Numbered from the stretch's first letter, positions 34,525 to 47,229 are shown. The stretch: DNA of 64,000 nt from Pseudisothecium myosuroides (GCA_951799445.1 OX637289.1:27900245-27964244); one strand, 5' to 3'. Numbers and translations are program-made. The notes: generated by a model from the sequence alone, not told the origin.

Positions 34525-35316
34525 ATAGACAACTAGACAACTAGACAACTAGACATTCATACTGAATGTTGCTGATGAATATATCCAGTATACGCGTTGT
34601 GGCTGGCTTGCAATAAACCAGGTTGATAAAGTTGTTTATTGCAGTGCACTCCTGGCCACAGATGGAGAGTCACCTCTTTTGACAAGGGCCAGTAACGCGT
34701 TGGAACTCCTGTGAACGAAAGGGAGTTCTTGTCAAAGAAGTAAGATGCACAATTTGCTTCGATATGGTTCTCCATCACTGCTATTGTATGTGACGGCTGG
34801 AGAACCTTTGGCTTGGGTAACCAGTCTCTGCCAGTAAGTAGTATAGAGTCTTCCTACTAAAGCGGTTCGTTATGTAGTCTTGAAATTACTCATAGCTGTC
34901 CTTGGGAACTTCACGTGGGACCCGATATGAACCAAAAAAATTCGAAAAGAGGTTGAAGGTATTTCTCTCCAACGGCTGGAGAAAAGGTGGGGAAGCATGA
35001 GAATCGCTGTTGAAGTTCTCTGTTGGTTCTCCGTTATCATACTCGCAAGTAAGTTTTCTGGCCCCAGTTTTCTAGAATGACTAAAAAAGTACGGAGTATT
35101 TGGGAACTGTGCACTGGAATATCATATTTTCTGCATATATGTCTGGCACGGTTACGCTACGTCTCATGCACTCCTTTTCCTATGACATCGTGGGTTACAA
35201 TATCAAAGTTGCCGAAGAACTGTGCACAAATTTTATTTTATAAAAAAAAAATCTGTTTTTTCTCTTGCCATCACATGGGTGTTGGCGATGTGGAATTTCT
35301 AGGGTGTGCATGCATG

Positions 35317-35390
35317 GTCTCATTAGCTCAGCTGGTTAGAGCGTCGTGCTAATAACGCGAAGGTCACAGGTTCGAGACCTGTATGGGACA
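35317..35390 (+). tRNA. tRNA-Ile (anticodon AAU)
   Basis: A full cloverleaf of 74 nt. The acceptor stem GTCTCAT/ATGGGAC has one G-U pair. D arm GCTC/GAGC, anticodon stem TCGTG/CGCGA with one T-A and one G-C pair at its base, and loop CTAATAA placing AAT as anticodon. T arm ACAGG/CCTGT with loop TTCGAGA; discriminator A. The A box TAGCTCAGCTGG (35324-35335) and B box GGTTCGAGACC (35369-35379) match consensus exactly. No intron. A34 would be edited to inosine to read AUU, AUC and AUA. Confidence 0.96.
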
Positions 35391-35398
35391 ATGTAATC

Positions 35399-35402
35399 TT
35401 TT
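35399..35402 (+). terminator. Pol III T-run after the tRNA
   Basis: TTTT nine bases past the tRNA 3' end, the standard polymerase III stop. Confidence 0.7.
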
Positions 35403-35409
35403 GTCTTTA

Positions 35410-37080
35410 CTTTTGCCTTTTTGCCTTTGAATCAGTGAAGCATACTGGAGAAGATTCGGTGAACTCAAATTGTGAGGCTTTCTCCACCTCGTAAGTGCAC
35501 TGTCCTGGACCTTCTAAAGTTTTCATGTGCTTTTCATGTCAGGAAGACAATACTGCTTGCGTCACTTTTAGCTTCTCAACGTATATGTTGGAGTGTGATA
35601 TTTGGGTGATCAGTATAGAGCTGTGGATAGATCACTTGGGCATAAGAGCCAAACTCTCTTGAGATCAAATTTTTACCACTATATATGAATTTCTTATGCA
35701 TTTTCGAAGTGGGAGGATGTAGACCACCATTGAAGGGACACTAGACATCCCCATTTCTATTAGAAGATCAGAGGCTGTAGACGTTTAACCAAGTCATGCT
35801 TACCACTTACTAATTTAAGTCCAAACTAGTGTATGAATAGATGAGTTGCTGTTGGTAGCAGAGGCCAGTTAAGAAGACGGGATCAGGTTTTGCCTTTCAG
35901 TATTTCTACCTTAATTGATTCGCATTAACATTGGTTGCCATTTTCTGGATGCTCCCATATTTTTGGAGGATACTTAGTTCTTGATGGGATTTATTGCTGT
36001 AATGCTGATGGTTGCACTGTAGCAGATCACTTGCAGATAACGCACTGACAGAACCGGTGTATTGCCTCCCTGTGCGTCCAGTCGAGTTAGATTTTTGGAT
36101 ACTTTGGGGGCCTTGAAGCAACTATGTTGGACACAACATGCTTGTTACAATTTTTACAATTTTCCAGTTAAATGATACTACCAGTCAGTTTCTTCGGACG
36201 AGACATTTCTGTATTCTTAGATGGTCATTGTTCCCACAATGACACTTTCAATTATCTTCTCAGGGGCACTCGGAGAACAAACTCTTGTTCCGACCATTGC
36301 CAATTTGATTGACATTTCTGGAAGAGATGTAAGTCTAACATTCCTGGATGTGCTTGTTGGTATGATTGATACACGAGACCTACAGTTTTTCTTATTCTTG
36401 ATTGTTCCATGATCGTTCAGCATTTTTCATAACAACTTGCAGTTGTTTGTCCATAATAACAACTTCTGTGGCAAACTAATTTCCTTCTGGACCATTCGGC
36501 ACCAAGTGCTTGCGATTCAAGCAAGTGTGGAGCATTTGGGAATACCTTAAGATATCTAAATTCTGCTTTGAAGCTCTTGAAATGGCGTCCGACAAAGTCT
36601 CTATTATGCTGAAATCCTACTTGTTTCCACAAATCACTATCCAGACTGGATGCCATAGAAGCCATAATGCAACACCCTGAAAAGTTAAAATTCACGAAGC
36701 TCTATTCAAACCTTGTGACAAACTATGTCCTATGCATGTGCCTGCTGAAAGTAAGAACACTTGAGAAATTTGTTTACCACATAATTTATGGTCATTTTTG
36801 TTCTTTGGCTCGTTTCCACACTATATTGGTGCATCCAACAACGGACTCTCAACTAGTAACTGAAGCAACTTGACATTCATCTGCAATCTCATACCAATCC
36901 TAAACTAAGTTATAATATCTATAACAGTCCTAAGATTAATATCTATATTGATCCCAAATTTTAGAGCTCTGATGTTTTGGAAAAGGATTTTGGAAAAAGG
37001 CTCAAATAGAAAGTGGAAGGCATTTACTCATAAGGAAGTCAAGTGACTTTGGCCACCAACCCTTGTCTTTAGCTTTTAAA
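35410..37080. other. no certain gene; possible exons near 36.0-36.4 kb
   Basis: A 108-nt open segment at 36221-36328 has a clean TTCTTAG acceptor before it and GAT|GTAAGT after it, and encodes a hydrophobic, membrane-like peptide (MVIVPTMTLSIIFSG start). I could not connect it to other exons or a family. Confidence 0.3.
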
Positions 37081-37090
37081 ACATACTTAA

Positions 37091-38014
37091 CCCCTAAAGG
37101 ACCATTGTCTGTTCAGGGGACAAATGGGACTTAGGGCAGGTACCTACGGGCTGAAATTTTCTCCTAATTTTTTGAAACTTTTTGTGAACATGAAGAATTG
37201 AGAGAGGTACATGGCAGAAAAAAAAACTGAAATCGGACCTTTGAGCGAGAAATTATGCCATTTCTTGGAATGCGTGGGGACGGGGGGCAGCAAAAAAAAT
37301 TTGCAAAATTTTGAATTTTTTTTTTTTCATATTTTTTTTCTCATAGATTATATTTTTGTCTATCTGGAAAGATTTGATTCATCTCATTTGGATTTGTTAT
37401 GAGGAAGTTATGGACATTCTTGTTTTTCGGGCAGTTAGAGCATCTTCTTGAAAAAAATAACTTGTAGGATGCATTTCGGAATGCAATTTTTTTAATTTTT
37501 TAATTTTTTTTTTTTTGGAATGGCTTAGTTTACTTGCTAGAACAATCTCACCATTGGGATTAGTGCATTTTAATTCCATCTAAAATATATGAATATTTTA
37601 GATTTTCCTTCTATCTTGTACCTACTTCTACTTAACAATTTTTTTAAGAATGATAATTAAGTTTTTTTGAATTTTTTTTTTTTTTCCTAGACCCTCAACT
37701 CAATTCTCCACTATAAAAATTTAAAGCTCAAAACGTTGTAGTGCAAAAATTTTAAGTTAAAAATGTTTAAAGTCAAAAAATCTGGTCCCGCAATGTGCTG
37801 AAAAACTTGTTTTTTCCACTTTAAACGCAGATATCTTGCAATCTGTTCGGTCAAAAATTCTGAAATTTTTTCCACACATTCTCATACCAATTAGGTGTAA
37901 GATCCTACGGTTATATGTGGAAAAAAAAACAATAAATTTTTTTTTTACTCTTTGCTATAGAAATGGCAGTTTTGAGTGCTTTTTTGCAGAAAATAGGCCT
38001 CGGAACTTTAGGGG
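37091..38014. mobile_element. TTAA-flanked element with CCCC termini (copy A)
   Basis: TTAA (37087-37090), then CCCCTAAAGGACCA. The complement of the right end is CCCCTAAAGTTCCG, followed by TTAA (38015-38018). 924 bp, AT-rich with long T runs, no credible ORF. A second copy lies inverted at 40522-41444. Its right TTAA is shared with element B, giving GGGG-TTAA-CCCC. Confidence 0.8.
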
Positions 38015-38018
38015 TTAA

Positions 38019-38989
38019 CCCCGAAGTGACAAAGAGGACAGAAAGTGTCCTCACAGAGTTTCAAGTCCAGTTCAAAGTGCTGTAACTTTTGCATTCAAGG
38101 TCCAAATTCAATAAGACTTGTTAAGAAAGTTGTGTTCTCCCTTCTAGTTTGTATGGTAAAATTTTCAGATCAATCCAAGATGCATTGATTTTTTGAAGCC
38201 AATCGAAGTTCATAACTTCAATTTGAGTTCACCAAACTGCATTTTAGGGCTGCAACTTTGGGGCCTTGTATCTTCTTCATCCATTGCTCATTTTCAATAA
38301 AATTTGTTGGATCTTGTTTTCTTGAAGTATACTTATTGTGGTAAAGTTTTCATGTCAATCCAAGTTGTTTTGAATATTTGGGAGCAGTTCGAAGTTCAAA
38401 ATCCTGCCATTTTTGGAGTGTAGTGAACTTTGGCGGCTTGTTTCTTCTTCATATAGAGTCCATTTTCAATAATTCCTTTTGAAAAAGTTGCACATGCCAT
38501 ACTAGTCTAGTTTTTGTGGCTATAATTTCATGTTAATCCAAGAATTAGTGAGTGACTGAGAAGCATTCTAGTAGAAGGAGGTTCAGCTTTAGATGTGTTT
38601 TTTGCAATTTTTCTTACTGATTTTTGACATTTCAAAGCCATTTTGTAGACACAATGATTCAATTGAATGAATTTTTTTTCACCAATGTGTTTGTATACTA
38701 GTTTTGAATCTTTTTGTAGTGTAAAGTTTTTTCATTTGAGTAGGTTTAGAAATCAAACTTCACCTCCAAATGTGTTTTTGGGAAAATTTCAGCATCCATT
38801 TTCAACACTAAAACATTATGATCTTGCAATCTATGTGGCCAAATGACTTCGAATTTTGTACATGTCATCTACAACACGTACACTATAACATTGTACGGTT
38901 GAGATTTGTATAACTTAAAGACATTTAGATCCATAAAGCTTCAAAGCAATGATGTTTTTTAACCCCAGAAATTGAATGTCACTTTGGGG
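38019..38989. mobile_element. TTAA-flanked element with CCCC termini (copy B)
   Basis: TTAA (38015-38018) then CCCCGAAGTGACA. The complement of the right end is CCCCAAAGTGACA, followed by TTAA (38990-38993). 971 bp. The interior (38050-38655) has an inverted partial copy at 60075-60713. Same terminus logic as A, but a different internal sequence, so a distinct subfamily. No ORF. Confidence 0.8.
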
Positions 38990-38994
38990 TTAAG

Positions 38995-40515
38995 AGTCAA
39001 ACTATAGAAGTATCTCTAGACTTCATTTTGCCTAGCATGATCATGGTGTGGTAGTATTCCATGCAATAGAATATTCTTTGAAACAATATTTTTACGATCC
39101 CTAGAAGATAATTTTGTAGTCTTGTTGTTGCAACTTTGCTTGCCACTTGTTCAAATTTTGTAGTGTGAAGTTGGTCTCTTTTTCATAGTGGTGTAAAAAT
39201 ATGGTTCACTTAACCAAATTGATATGGTTATCCACTTACTCATTTTTTAGTGCAAGTAAACTAATTATGAAACAATGGTTTTGAACTAAGAAGTTTGAGA
39301 CATTCATCATTTGAAATAATTATCTTCTCTAGATTTTAGAATTCTAAGGTTTCCATTCAAGTTTTTGATTCAATGATGCTAGTGTATGAGTGTACAGATA
39401 TGAGCCTATGAGCCTATGAGCCTTGAACCTAGTTGTAGATATGTAATCATTTGAAGGTGTTTATAACATATATTTATGTACAACCATTTGAAGGTGTCTA
39501 TAACTTATGTGCCTATAACATAAGTACACTATAATATGGAAAGAACCTATAATGTAGATACCTATAACATAGACACCTGTAACATAGACACCTATAACTA
39601 CAAACGGTGTCTATAATATAGACTCCTAGGCTCTTGGGCTCATAGATTCTACACTCACATGCTAGCACTCACTGTTTTTTATTGGACAACTAAAAGCCCA
39701 TTTGAGTTCATTAATTGAAAAATACATTTATACTCTACTCAAGTTAATTTCAATTAGTGAAAGACACATTAATTCTAGTGATCATGATGTTTTATACTAT
39801 AATATAAACCTACAGAGAGATTTTCAAGTTTTTTGAGTATTAATTGCATTTGATATGAAATGTTTCACTTTTCATTTAGAAATTCATGATAATTTCAAAA
39901 AAATCTCTAAAAATGTGAATTTTATACGACTAATAGAAGACATGTAACCATATCACCGTAATTAAGTCTTGGCTATTGTAAACTCATTATGGATTTATAG
40001 TTTCACAAATTAATTGAACTCCAAAGGTTCCCATTGGTTCCTTCAAAAAAAAATTCAATTTCTTCAATTGAAAAGATTTTGAATTTCTAAACATCCGGAA
40101 TCCATGGTTGTAAAGTGGACCTTTTAATCTCATATTTTTTCTTTTGAAATTCCAAATTCTTCAAGCCTTTGTTCCTTATAGCAGTTTGAACTTTGTTTCT
40201 ATAACCAGGGAGTGATGATTTTCTAATTTTAAAATGATACATCAAAAGAAATTGCACCATGATATTCTACACTATATTATAAACCTATAGAGAAAATTTT
40301 AGATATTTTGAGCATCAATTGCATTTGATATGAATTGTTTTACTATTGTTCATGATAATTCTTGGTAATTTCACATTCTCACAAAAACTCTAAATATTTT
40401 ACAAATTAACATAAGACATGTAATCACATCTGTGAAAAAAAATAAATTAAAAAACCAAATTCATAGGTACTTGCAAATGAAGTTTAAAAAAATAGTACTA
40501 CGTAATAGGCTCATC
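38995..40515. other. AT-rich repeats, no gene
   Basis: Holds the 39377-39667 inverted-repeat unit. The rest is AT-rich sequence without coding potential. Confidence 0.5.
39377..39667. repeat. inverted-repeat element with CCTATAACATAGACAC units
   Basis: Left TGCTAGTGTATGAGTGTA; the complement of the right end is GTGCTAGCATGTGAGTGTAG. The interior is made of short repeated words such as CCTATAACATAGACACC. A related copy seems to lie at about 42596-43570, split by another element. Confidence 0.65.
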
Positions 40516-40521
40516 CTTTGA

Positions 40522-41444
40522 CCCCTAAAGTTTCGTGACTATGTTTTCACCGAAAACATTCAAAAACTGCCATTTTTAGTACAAGTACCAAATTTTTGGA
40601 AAAAAAACTTTTTTGACACATGTAACCATAGGATCTTATAGTAAGCTAGTTTTAGAAGATGTGGAAAAATTTTCAGAATTTTCCAGCATGCAGATTGGAA
40701 GATATTAGCATTTGATTTGGCAAAAATCCTTTTTTTGTTCCTGCGAAAAACAGGGCAGCTGCACTTCACAAGGTCACATTTGTATGAAAATATGTCCAAA
40801 ATGGTGGTGATTCTTAGAATTATTTTTCCTAAACAAGTTGGCTACATGCTTGAAAATTTTCAAATCATTTGGAATTGTACAACATATACAAAAAAAATAG
40901 TAAGTAGAAAGAAGTAGAGAATGATCCAAAATACTAAATTGTTAAGAATTTAATTATAGAATTGAAAAATGTCAATCCCAATGGTTGTAATGTTGTAATA
41001 AACAACCTAAATCTTATGATTTTTTTTTTCAAAAAATATTAAAAATTGAGTTAAATAAACAGCTTCAAAGTTATTTTAGAGTAGGGAATCCGTAACTGCC
41101 CGCAAACTAAAAAACCTCATAACTTTTTACTCATTGGTCGAAATGGAATGATTTAAAACTTTCCACGTATATATAACTCTAGAAAACCAATTTCAAATTT
41201 TTATTTTTGAAAAAAGTGATTTTTTTTAGATCTGCCCAGATTGCCTGCCTAGTGAAAAAAGTAACATATTAGGCCATAACTTTTGACTCCTATTTCGAAA
41301 TGTCATGAAATTTAGTGCACATGAAAGATATTCCTTGTCCCCACATTCTATTAAAATTTCAGCTTAAAATATGAAAATCTCTAGTCACACGTACCTGCCC
41401 AAAATTGCTATATTGCTAAAAATAGCAAGCTGGTCCTTTAGGGG
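40522..41444. mobile_element. TTAA-type element (copy A', inverted relative to A)
   Basis: Left CCCCTAAAGTTTCG matches the complement of A's right end. The right end TGGTCCTTTAGGGG matches the complement of A's left end. The right flank is TTAA (41445-41448); the left flank is TTGA (40518-40521), one base from TTAA. 923 bp against 924 for A. Internal matches to A include GTAGGATCTTA-like and GGGCAGGTAC words in opposite orientation. Confidence 0.8.
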
Positions 41445-41449
41445 TTAAA

Positions 41450-42590
41450 GGTTATAAGTTTGTAGACTTCAATTCACATGAAGATCTTGGTAATTGTGAA
41501 CTTGTCATGGTGAACTTGGGAAGTGTGTGTTGACCATTAGCCATCATTGAACCCTATATTCATCAATACAAAAAAATTCAAAGCTTTGAATCCCATTGGT
41601 TGGCTTAAAAAACTTCTATTGACTGTAATATTTGTTTATTTTTTGGCCTCAATTTCATAAATTAATTGAATCCTAAAGATTTTCATTTGTTTTCTAAAAA
41701 TCTTTCGAATTCTTTCAATTGAAAAGACCCTATGTGCTTCAATTTAGTCTTGTGACTTCAAAATATTTCGTATCATTAGATGAGATTCACCTACTAAACA
41801 AGGTCGCGAGTTCCCTCAAGTTCCTAGACTATAGGAACTCGGTTGCACCAACAGGCTGACATAATAGAGCGGCTGCCACATTAGATAATAATAGTTGATT
41901 TTTTAATTTTTTTTTTAATTATTTGATTTTTTTGAATGCGGCATTGTTCATTACGGCAAAGGGAGTAGGGTTAAAATGGCCCTCTAATGCCCTCTAAAAA
42001 CCTCTATTATATTTTCATCTTAACTTCATTCCACCATTTTTATCTTGGCTTCATTTCATTATTTTTGTTTTGACTTCATCCATCATTCCAGTGATGGCTT
42101 CAATTTTAATGGTGGTGCCTCATTGGACACCCTATGGTCACGAAGTGGATTATATATATGTCAATATGGATATTCCAAAAGTCATCTCAAAAATTGGCTA
42201 AACCAATTCTAGTGCATATTTTATTATTGAGCCATTTTAAAATTAGAAATCAACATTCTATGGTTGCAAATTCAAATTTTATTTTATCAATCTATATTTT
42301 TATATTTTTATATAGAAATATTCTATATTTTTATTCTTTATTTTTATTCTATATTTCTATCTATTCTACGGATTATAGTTTAAAATATGGAAGTTATCTA
42401 TATTTTAAGTAGAATCACAAATAAATAGCCGAAGAGTATCAATAAAAAACCTACTTTCCAAAAGAAATCTAATGCTTTATGAACTTCAATATCCATGTGA
42501 AAATTTCCATCGCCCAAGTCTTTTGCCCCCAAAACAAGGCCTCAAAACCTTCAGCCGAGTGTTATTGGTAGAATAGAGAGTAGTTAGGGT
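41450..42590. other. intergenic, no gene recognised
   Basis: AT-rich, with poly-T and TATTTTTAT-rich stretches at 42290-42360. No gene supported. Confidence 0.5.
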
Positions 42591-42759
42591 TTCTATTATA
42601 CGAGCATAGAATTATGAGTTTATAAGCCTAGAAACCTAGACACCTATATTATAGCTGCTTAGAATGTAAACACCTTCTATGGTTATAGAGTTTATATCTT
42701 ATATATACCTATATTGTAGGTGCCTATGTTATATACACCTTCAATGGTGTAGGATATGG

Positions 42760-43489
42760 GTGAATGCAAGAAATGCCTATACTATTTTGTATCACACCTT
42801 GCGAACTAATTTGTTTTTTGGCTGTAACTTTTGCATTTTGGCTCCAAATGACTCAAGATTTATAGGCAAGGTACTCATAACTATTAGACACCTTGACTAA
42901 TTTTCTTGTAATTTTCAAAAATATTTTATTGTCTAAAAATAACCTCCCATTTTATGTCACGCTTACTAATTTGGAGGGTTTTAGTACAGTATTTAGTACC
43001 CCAAAAAGCGAATTTGGAGTTGAAATTTGGAGGAGATGGTCTTCTAATAGACTTGCAGCTACTGTCCAAAATAAATCTAAAATTAATTAATTGTATGTGG
43101 TGTAGAAGTCTACAAAGTGCGCTTCTTTTTGCTTGCATTTTGTAACACAAAAAATATTATTTTGAAGGTCTTTTGGGTGAATGACCATCTCCATAGAGTT
43201 CTTACAAATGTATAATTTTTATTTTATGCATTTATTTATTTTTCCTATTTTTAACTAATTAAAACATCAAAATATCTTTTTTCTTGAGATTTGGCACTTT
43301 TCTAGTTCTCCTGCTTAGAGAATTTTTCTATACATTTCTTTTGGTGGTTACCTTCATCTTAAAGGTTTATACATTATTTATATTTTTTTAATTTTTAAAA
43401 ATTATTTTTCTAATTTTAAAGTACTCCAGAAGAAAAAGGCATGAGTATTGTAAAACTCAACAAAACTGGCAATTATTTCTTGCATTCAC
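42760..43489. mobile_element. non-autonomous element with GTGAATGCAAGAAAT ends
   Basis: Left GTGAATGCAAGAAATGCC and the complement of the right end GTGAATGCAAGAAATAATTGCC form terminal inverted repeats over about 730 bp. The left half matches 15707-16095, the right half matches the complement of 17640-17875. It appears to interrupt a copy of the 39377-39667 unit. The target duplication could not be fixed. No transposase. Confidence 0.65.
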
Positions 43490-43599
43490 GTATATCTATA
43501 TTATGTATACCTTTGTTGTAGGCTCAATACTTGTTGGCTTGTATTTCTAGACTCACATACAAGCATTGTTGCTGTTGTACTAATTTAATTTACTTGAGA

Positions 43600-45240
43600 A
43601 GTTAAATAGAGACCCTAAAGCACCAAACTCTCATAGTGTAGCTTGGTGTTCATAACCTTCTACTAGAGTTTATTCATTTTAATATCAAGCAAGTAAAGAA
43701 TTTTTTTTTTAATTTGTATTATTCACTAATTAATAAAAAAAAGTCAAAAGTCAATCTTCTTTTCCAATTGAATTCAAATCTCACATTCAATGTTTCCATT
43801 CGTGTAAAACAAGTATTAGAGATCCAGAATTTCAAACTCCTTGTATCTATTATAAATAATTTAAAAAAATAGAATTAAACCAAGCGTCATGTTAAAAGTG
43901 TTATTTTTTCATCACTAGTTACTTCTCCCTTTGATATCCATCTTAGTCTTTGAAATTGGCATAATGAAGTTTAATGCTAAGTTGATTAAATTGAAGCTAC
44001 ACCAATAAATCCAAATGTTTTTTTTATGTAACACACAATAGTCATATATATGGAATTGAGGTTTACTTAATCTCTAAAGTTAATTTAATACATTTATCAT
44101 CTAGATATAGAAGATGTGTTGTTGGATTCAAAAATACAATTGAATGAGGAAGGAAGTTTGAGATGGTTTGAATATTTTTGTAAACTCAAAAAGTTTGGTT
44201 GTTCCTACTATGTAGAAACTAGGAATATTTTTGATAGCAAGAAGTATTATCCAAAAAATATTGAACTCTTAAAGTAAAGGAAATAATATGCAATTTTTTG
44301 CATATATCAAATTCAATAGAGCGTCAAGAGTAGAAGGAAGCTCAAAAGTCCAATGTCAATTTTTCTTATGCATCGACATGCAAGGCAAGAATATTATTGT
44401 AGTAACAATTTTGTACTACCTAGCCCATGGAATTCTTGAAAAATGTTTATACAACAAAGGTTTAGAAAACATAGCAAATTTGTTTTTTATTCGTAGTAAA
44501 GGTTGTACATATTTGCATGTAGTAATCATGAGTGCAAATAATAACCTTTGTTACATGTGAAGTATCATACATTCTTAAAGTGTGCTATTCATTCCCTTTG
44601 ATGTGTCATTCGTTCTTCCAAAGAGTATAGAGATCAGCCTTTGGACATAGGTACAATAAATAGATTAAATTTGTTTTTTTATTGGTAGTAAGGGTTGTGT
44701 ATGTGTCTGTAAGTGTAGGTTGGATTTAGATTGCAAAAAAGCTTACATTGTAGTGTAGATAGGGTCCAAAACAGGTGCCAAGATAGCAAGTAGTAGAGTA
44801 CAAATTCAAGGATCTGACAAGTTTGTTTTAAATTGATCATATATTCATATTAATGCATGAAGGGACCTACATTTCTCATCTTTGACATTATTTGTAAAAG
44901 TCAAGGAAATCTTAAGTGAAAAAATTTGATTTTGCTGACATCAAATTCCCACATAAATGCTAAAGCATTGAATTTCATTTTTTGAATCATAACCTATCTA
45001 GAGGTCTCATATATACTAAAAGGGTCACCAATAGGTGCATTTACTTTAACTTGACTCATATTAAGATGACAACCAAGTGACAAGGGATGGTGGCCAAGTC
45101 ACTTGACTTGCTCATGAATACATGTAAAAAAGCCTTCAATTGAAGAAGAAATTATACTTTTGATTTCACTTTGGTATCAACTATGAGGTCCAAAAAGAAA
45201 CTTTGTAAAAAATTGAAATCAGGGAGGATCACTCATGACC
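43600..45240. other. intergenic, no gene recognised
   Basis: AT-rich. A 90-codon frame at 44288-44560 (+) contains text that is repeated about 193 bp downstream (TTTATT(C/G)GTAGTAA), so I treat it as repeat rather than gene. Confidence 0.5.
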
Positions 45241-45247
45241 CTAGATA

Positions 45248-45441
45248 CAGTAGAACCTCCCTAAGTCGTTCCTCTATAAGCAAATAAACCTCCATAAACT
45301 AATCTGTCAGATTGATCCCGGACTGGACCACATAACAAAGGTTGTGACTAAAAATGACCCTCTAGAAGTCAGTAAACCTCTATAAACCAATCTGTCAGAC
45401 CGGTCCGGGACCTATCAGCTTAGCTTAGAGAGGTTCTACTG
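45248..45441. mobile_element. Emigrant/pogo-like MITE
   Basis: TA (45246-45247), CAGTAGAACCTCCCTAAG at the left, complement CAGTAGAACCTCTCTAAG at the right, TA (45442-45443). 194 bp. The CAGTARAACCTC terminus with a TA target is typical of Emigrant/Lemi (pogo branch of Tc1/mariner). Inside, an AATCTGTCAGA block with its AAACCTC(C/T)ATAAA lead is present twice. Confidence 0.9.
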
Positions 45442-45729
45442 TATTGAGAAAATCTGGGTGACATTTGCCCTAAGGGATCCTGTAAGAGTGACCTTTCTAA
45501 CTGGATAACCGAAGCTGACTGAGTCGATCAGAATGAAGAACTTGAAAGCTGGTCAATGCGAGTAAAGTCTCAAGTGTGTCAAAAAACATCCCGGTTGGCT
45601 GCTTCTCTCCCAAGTGGGTCACGAGAAAGGAAAAGAGGAACACATTTATTAATCAATGATTCTCACAGCGGAGAGAAAAGGTAGCATTGGAAACGAAGCA
45701 CCGGGTGTAGCGGAATGGCATATACTGTA

Positions 45730-46062
45730 AGGTAGGAGGTCCTTAAATGGAGCGGGCATTAAAATGGAGCCTTAACTGAAATGTAAACTGTTTGTGCATG
45801 TTATTTTTTCATAGCCTCCATCAATGTACAGACTGTGTACATTTTAGCTAGGGCACCATTTTAGAGCCCTATGCCATTTCAACTTCAAATTTTTTTAACT
45901 AATTCAAAAAAACATGAAAAAAAATATGAAACGACTTGGATTAGATGTCAGTTCAATCTGTTTTTCAAGGAAAATTGACTGAAAAAAATTTCAAGATATT
46001 TCACCTCCTCAAAATTCAGTTCCAGCCCTTAAATGCTCCATTATAGGACCTCCGTCCTACCT
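45730..46062. mobile_element. MITE, AGGT-terminus family 2, copy a
   Basis: TA (45728-45729), AGGTAGGAGGTCC at the left; the complement of the right end is AGGTAGGACGGAGGTCC; TA (46063-46064). 333 bp. The body shares the TGTACA-rich block (ATGTACA, CTTGTACATG-like) with the nested element at 54585-54910. Confidence 0.9.
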
Positions 46063-46823
46063 TAGTGAGACCCGCTTTCCTCATTTAATTCGATTCGGAA
46101 GGAAGCTCAAATCAGTGCCCAGATCAAGGGAAGTTGTCAGGCCAGCCAGCAAGCCAGCGATCGAGCCAGTTCATCAGGTAGGTACAAACAGAACAGTGCC
46201 ACCCTCCTCCAAGAAATACTATCCCCAGTTGTTCACTTTGTTTTTTTCTGTGAATTGATGGAGGCGGGTGTTTGTGGAGGATCTGAATTCCAGGATACCT
46301 TTTTGGTTTAGACTCAAATGAACTAAACCTTGTGAGAAGACGAATGAAGAGAGGATTCTCCGTTTGATGCCTGCCTGCTCTGGCTGACTGGATTCTAGTG
46401 GCCCTCTCTGTCTTGAAGAGTTGAAAACTTGGAATTATCGATTGGCCTTGTCTTCATAGGGTAGTAGGGTACATGATCTCTTCACATTACTGAACAACTA
46501 AGATTTCATTTGTGTCAAAAACAAAAACAAAACAAAAACAAAAAACTAAGATTGCGTGACACACAATGCAGTAGATGGACTGATTAGAGCATCATCGAAT
46601 CCATCAATCCATCAACTCCAAATAGACCAGCAACTGTCGAGTCCAGCGTCACTGTAGCACCCTTACACATTCAGCTGTTGTGTGTAAGGATGCGATTTTC
46701 TTTCTTTTTCTTTCTTTTTTGAAACAAACGGATCAATTCCATTCGATTTTCTTTTTTTCTTTTCTTGAAACAAATGAACAATTTATATTGCTGGGGATGC
46801 GACTTTCCAATGCAGGCTCTCTA

Positions 46824-47220
46824 AGGTCGGACCACCCATTACCAACCAGGAGTCAATTCCCAACCTGTAGGGTGTTCTATTTCCAACCAAGGTTTAGAAT
46901 GTTTTTTTTTCCTTTTTCAAGGTTGGGACTAATAAGGTTATGACACATGTCCCAAAGCGTCATAAAATATATGGGAAATACTGAGTGGGAAAGTAGTTTC
47001 GGCTATGATTGGATTTAAAAGACTTTAGTGATTGGTAATGCGTTCGGAACACTTTTTGGCTCCCGGAATTCATAGTAATTTTAATTTTGGATATAAAATT
47101 ACGAAAAATTTAGGATCCCAATATTTCTTATTTCTCTACAAGAGAAAAATTTCCTCTGCCTCATATTACTCCTCATCTGTGCTGAAATTGCATAAGTGAT
47201 TAGGATGGGTGGTTCAACCT
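46824..47220. mobile_element. MITE, AGGT-terminus family 1, copy b
   Basis: TA (46822-46823), AGGTCGGACCACCCATTACC; the complement of the right end is AGGTTGAACCACCCATCCTA; TA (47221-47222). 397 bp. The body aligns with 31923-32365, for example GACACATGTCCCAAAG and GAGTGGGAAAGTAGTTT. Confidence 0.9.
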
Positions 47221-47229
47221 TATATGCTG

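Noticed and set aside
44288..44560. 90-codon frame
   Set aside because: Part of it is repeated about 193 bp downstream outside any frame, so it is repeat-derived.
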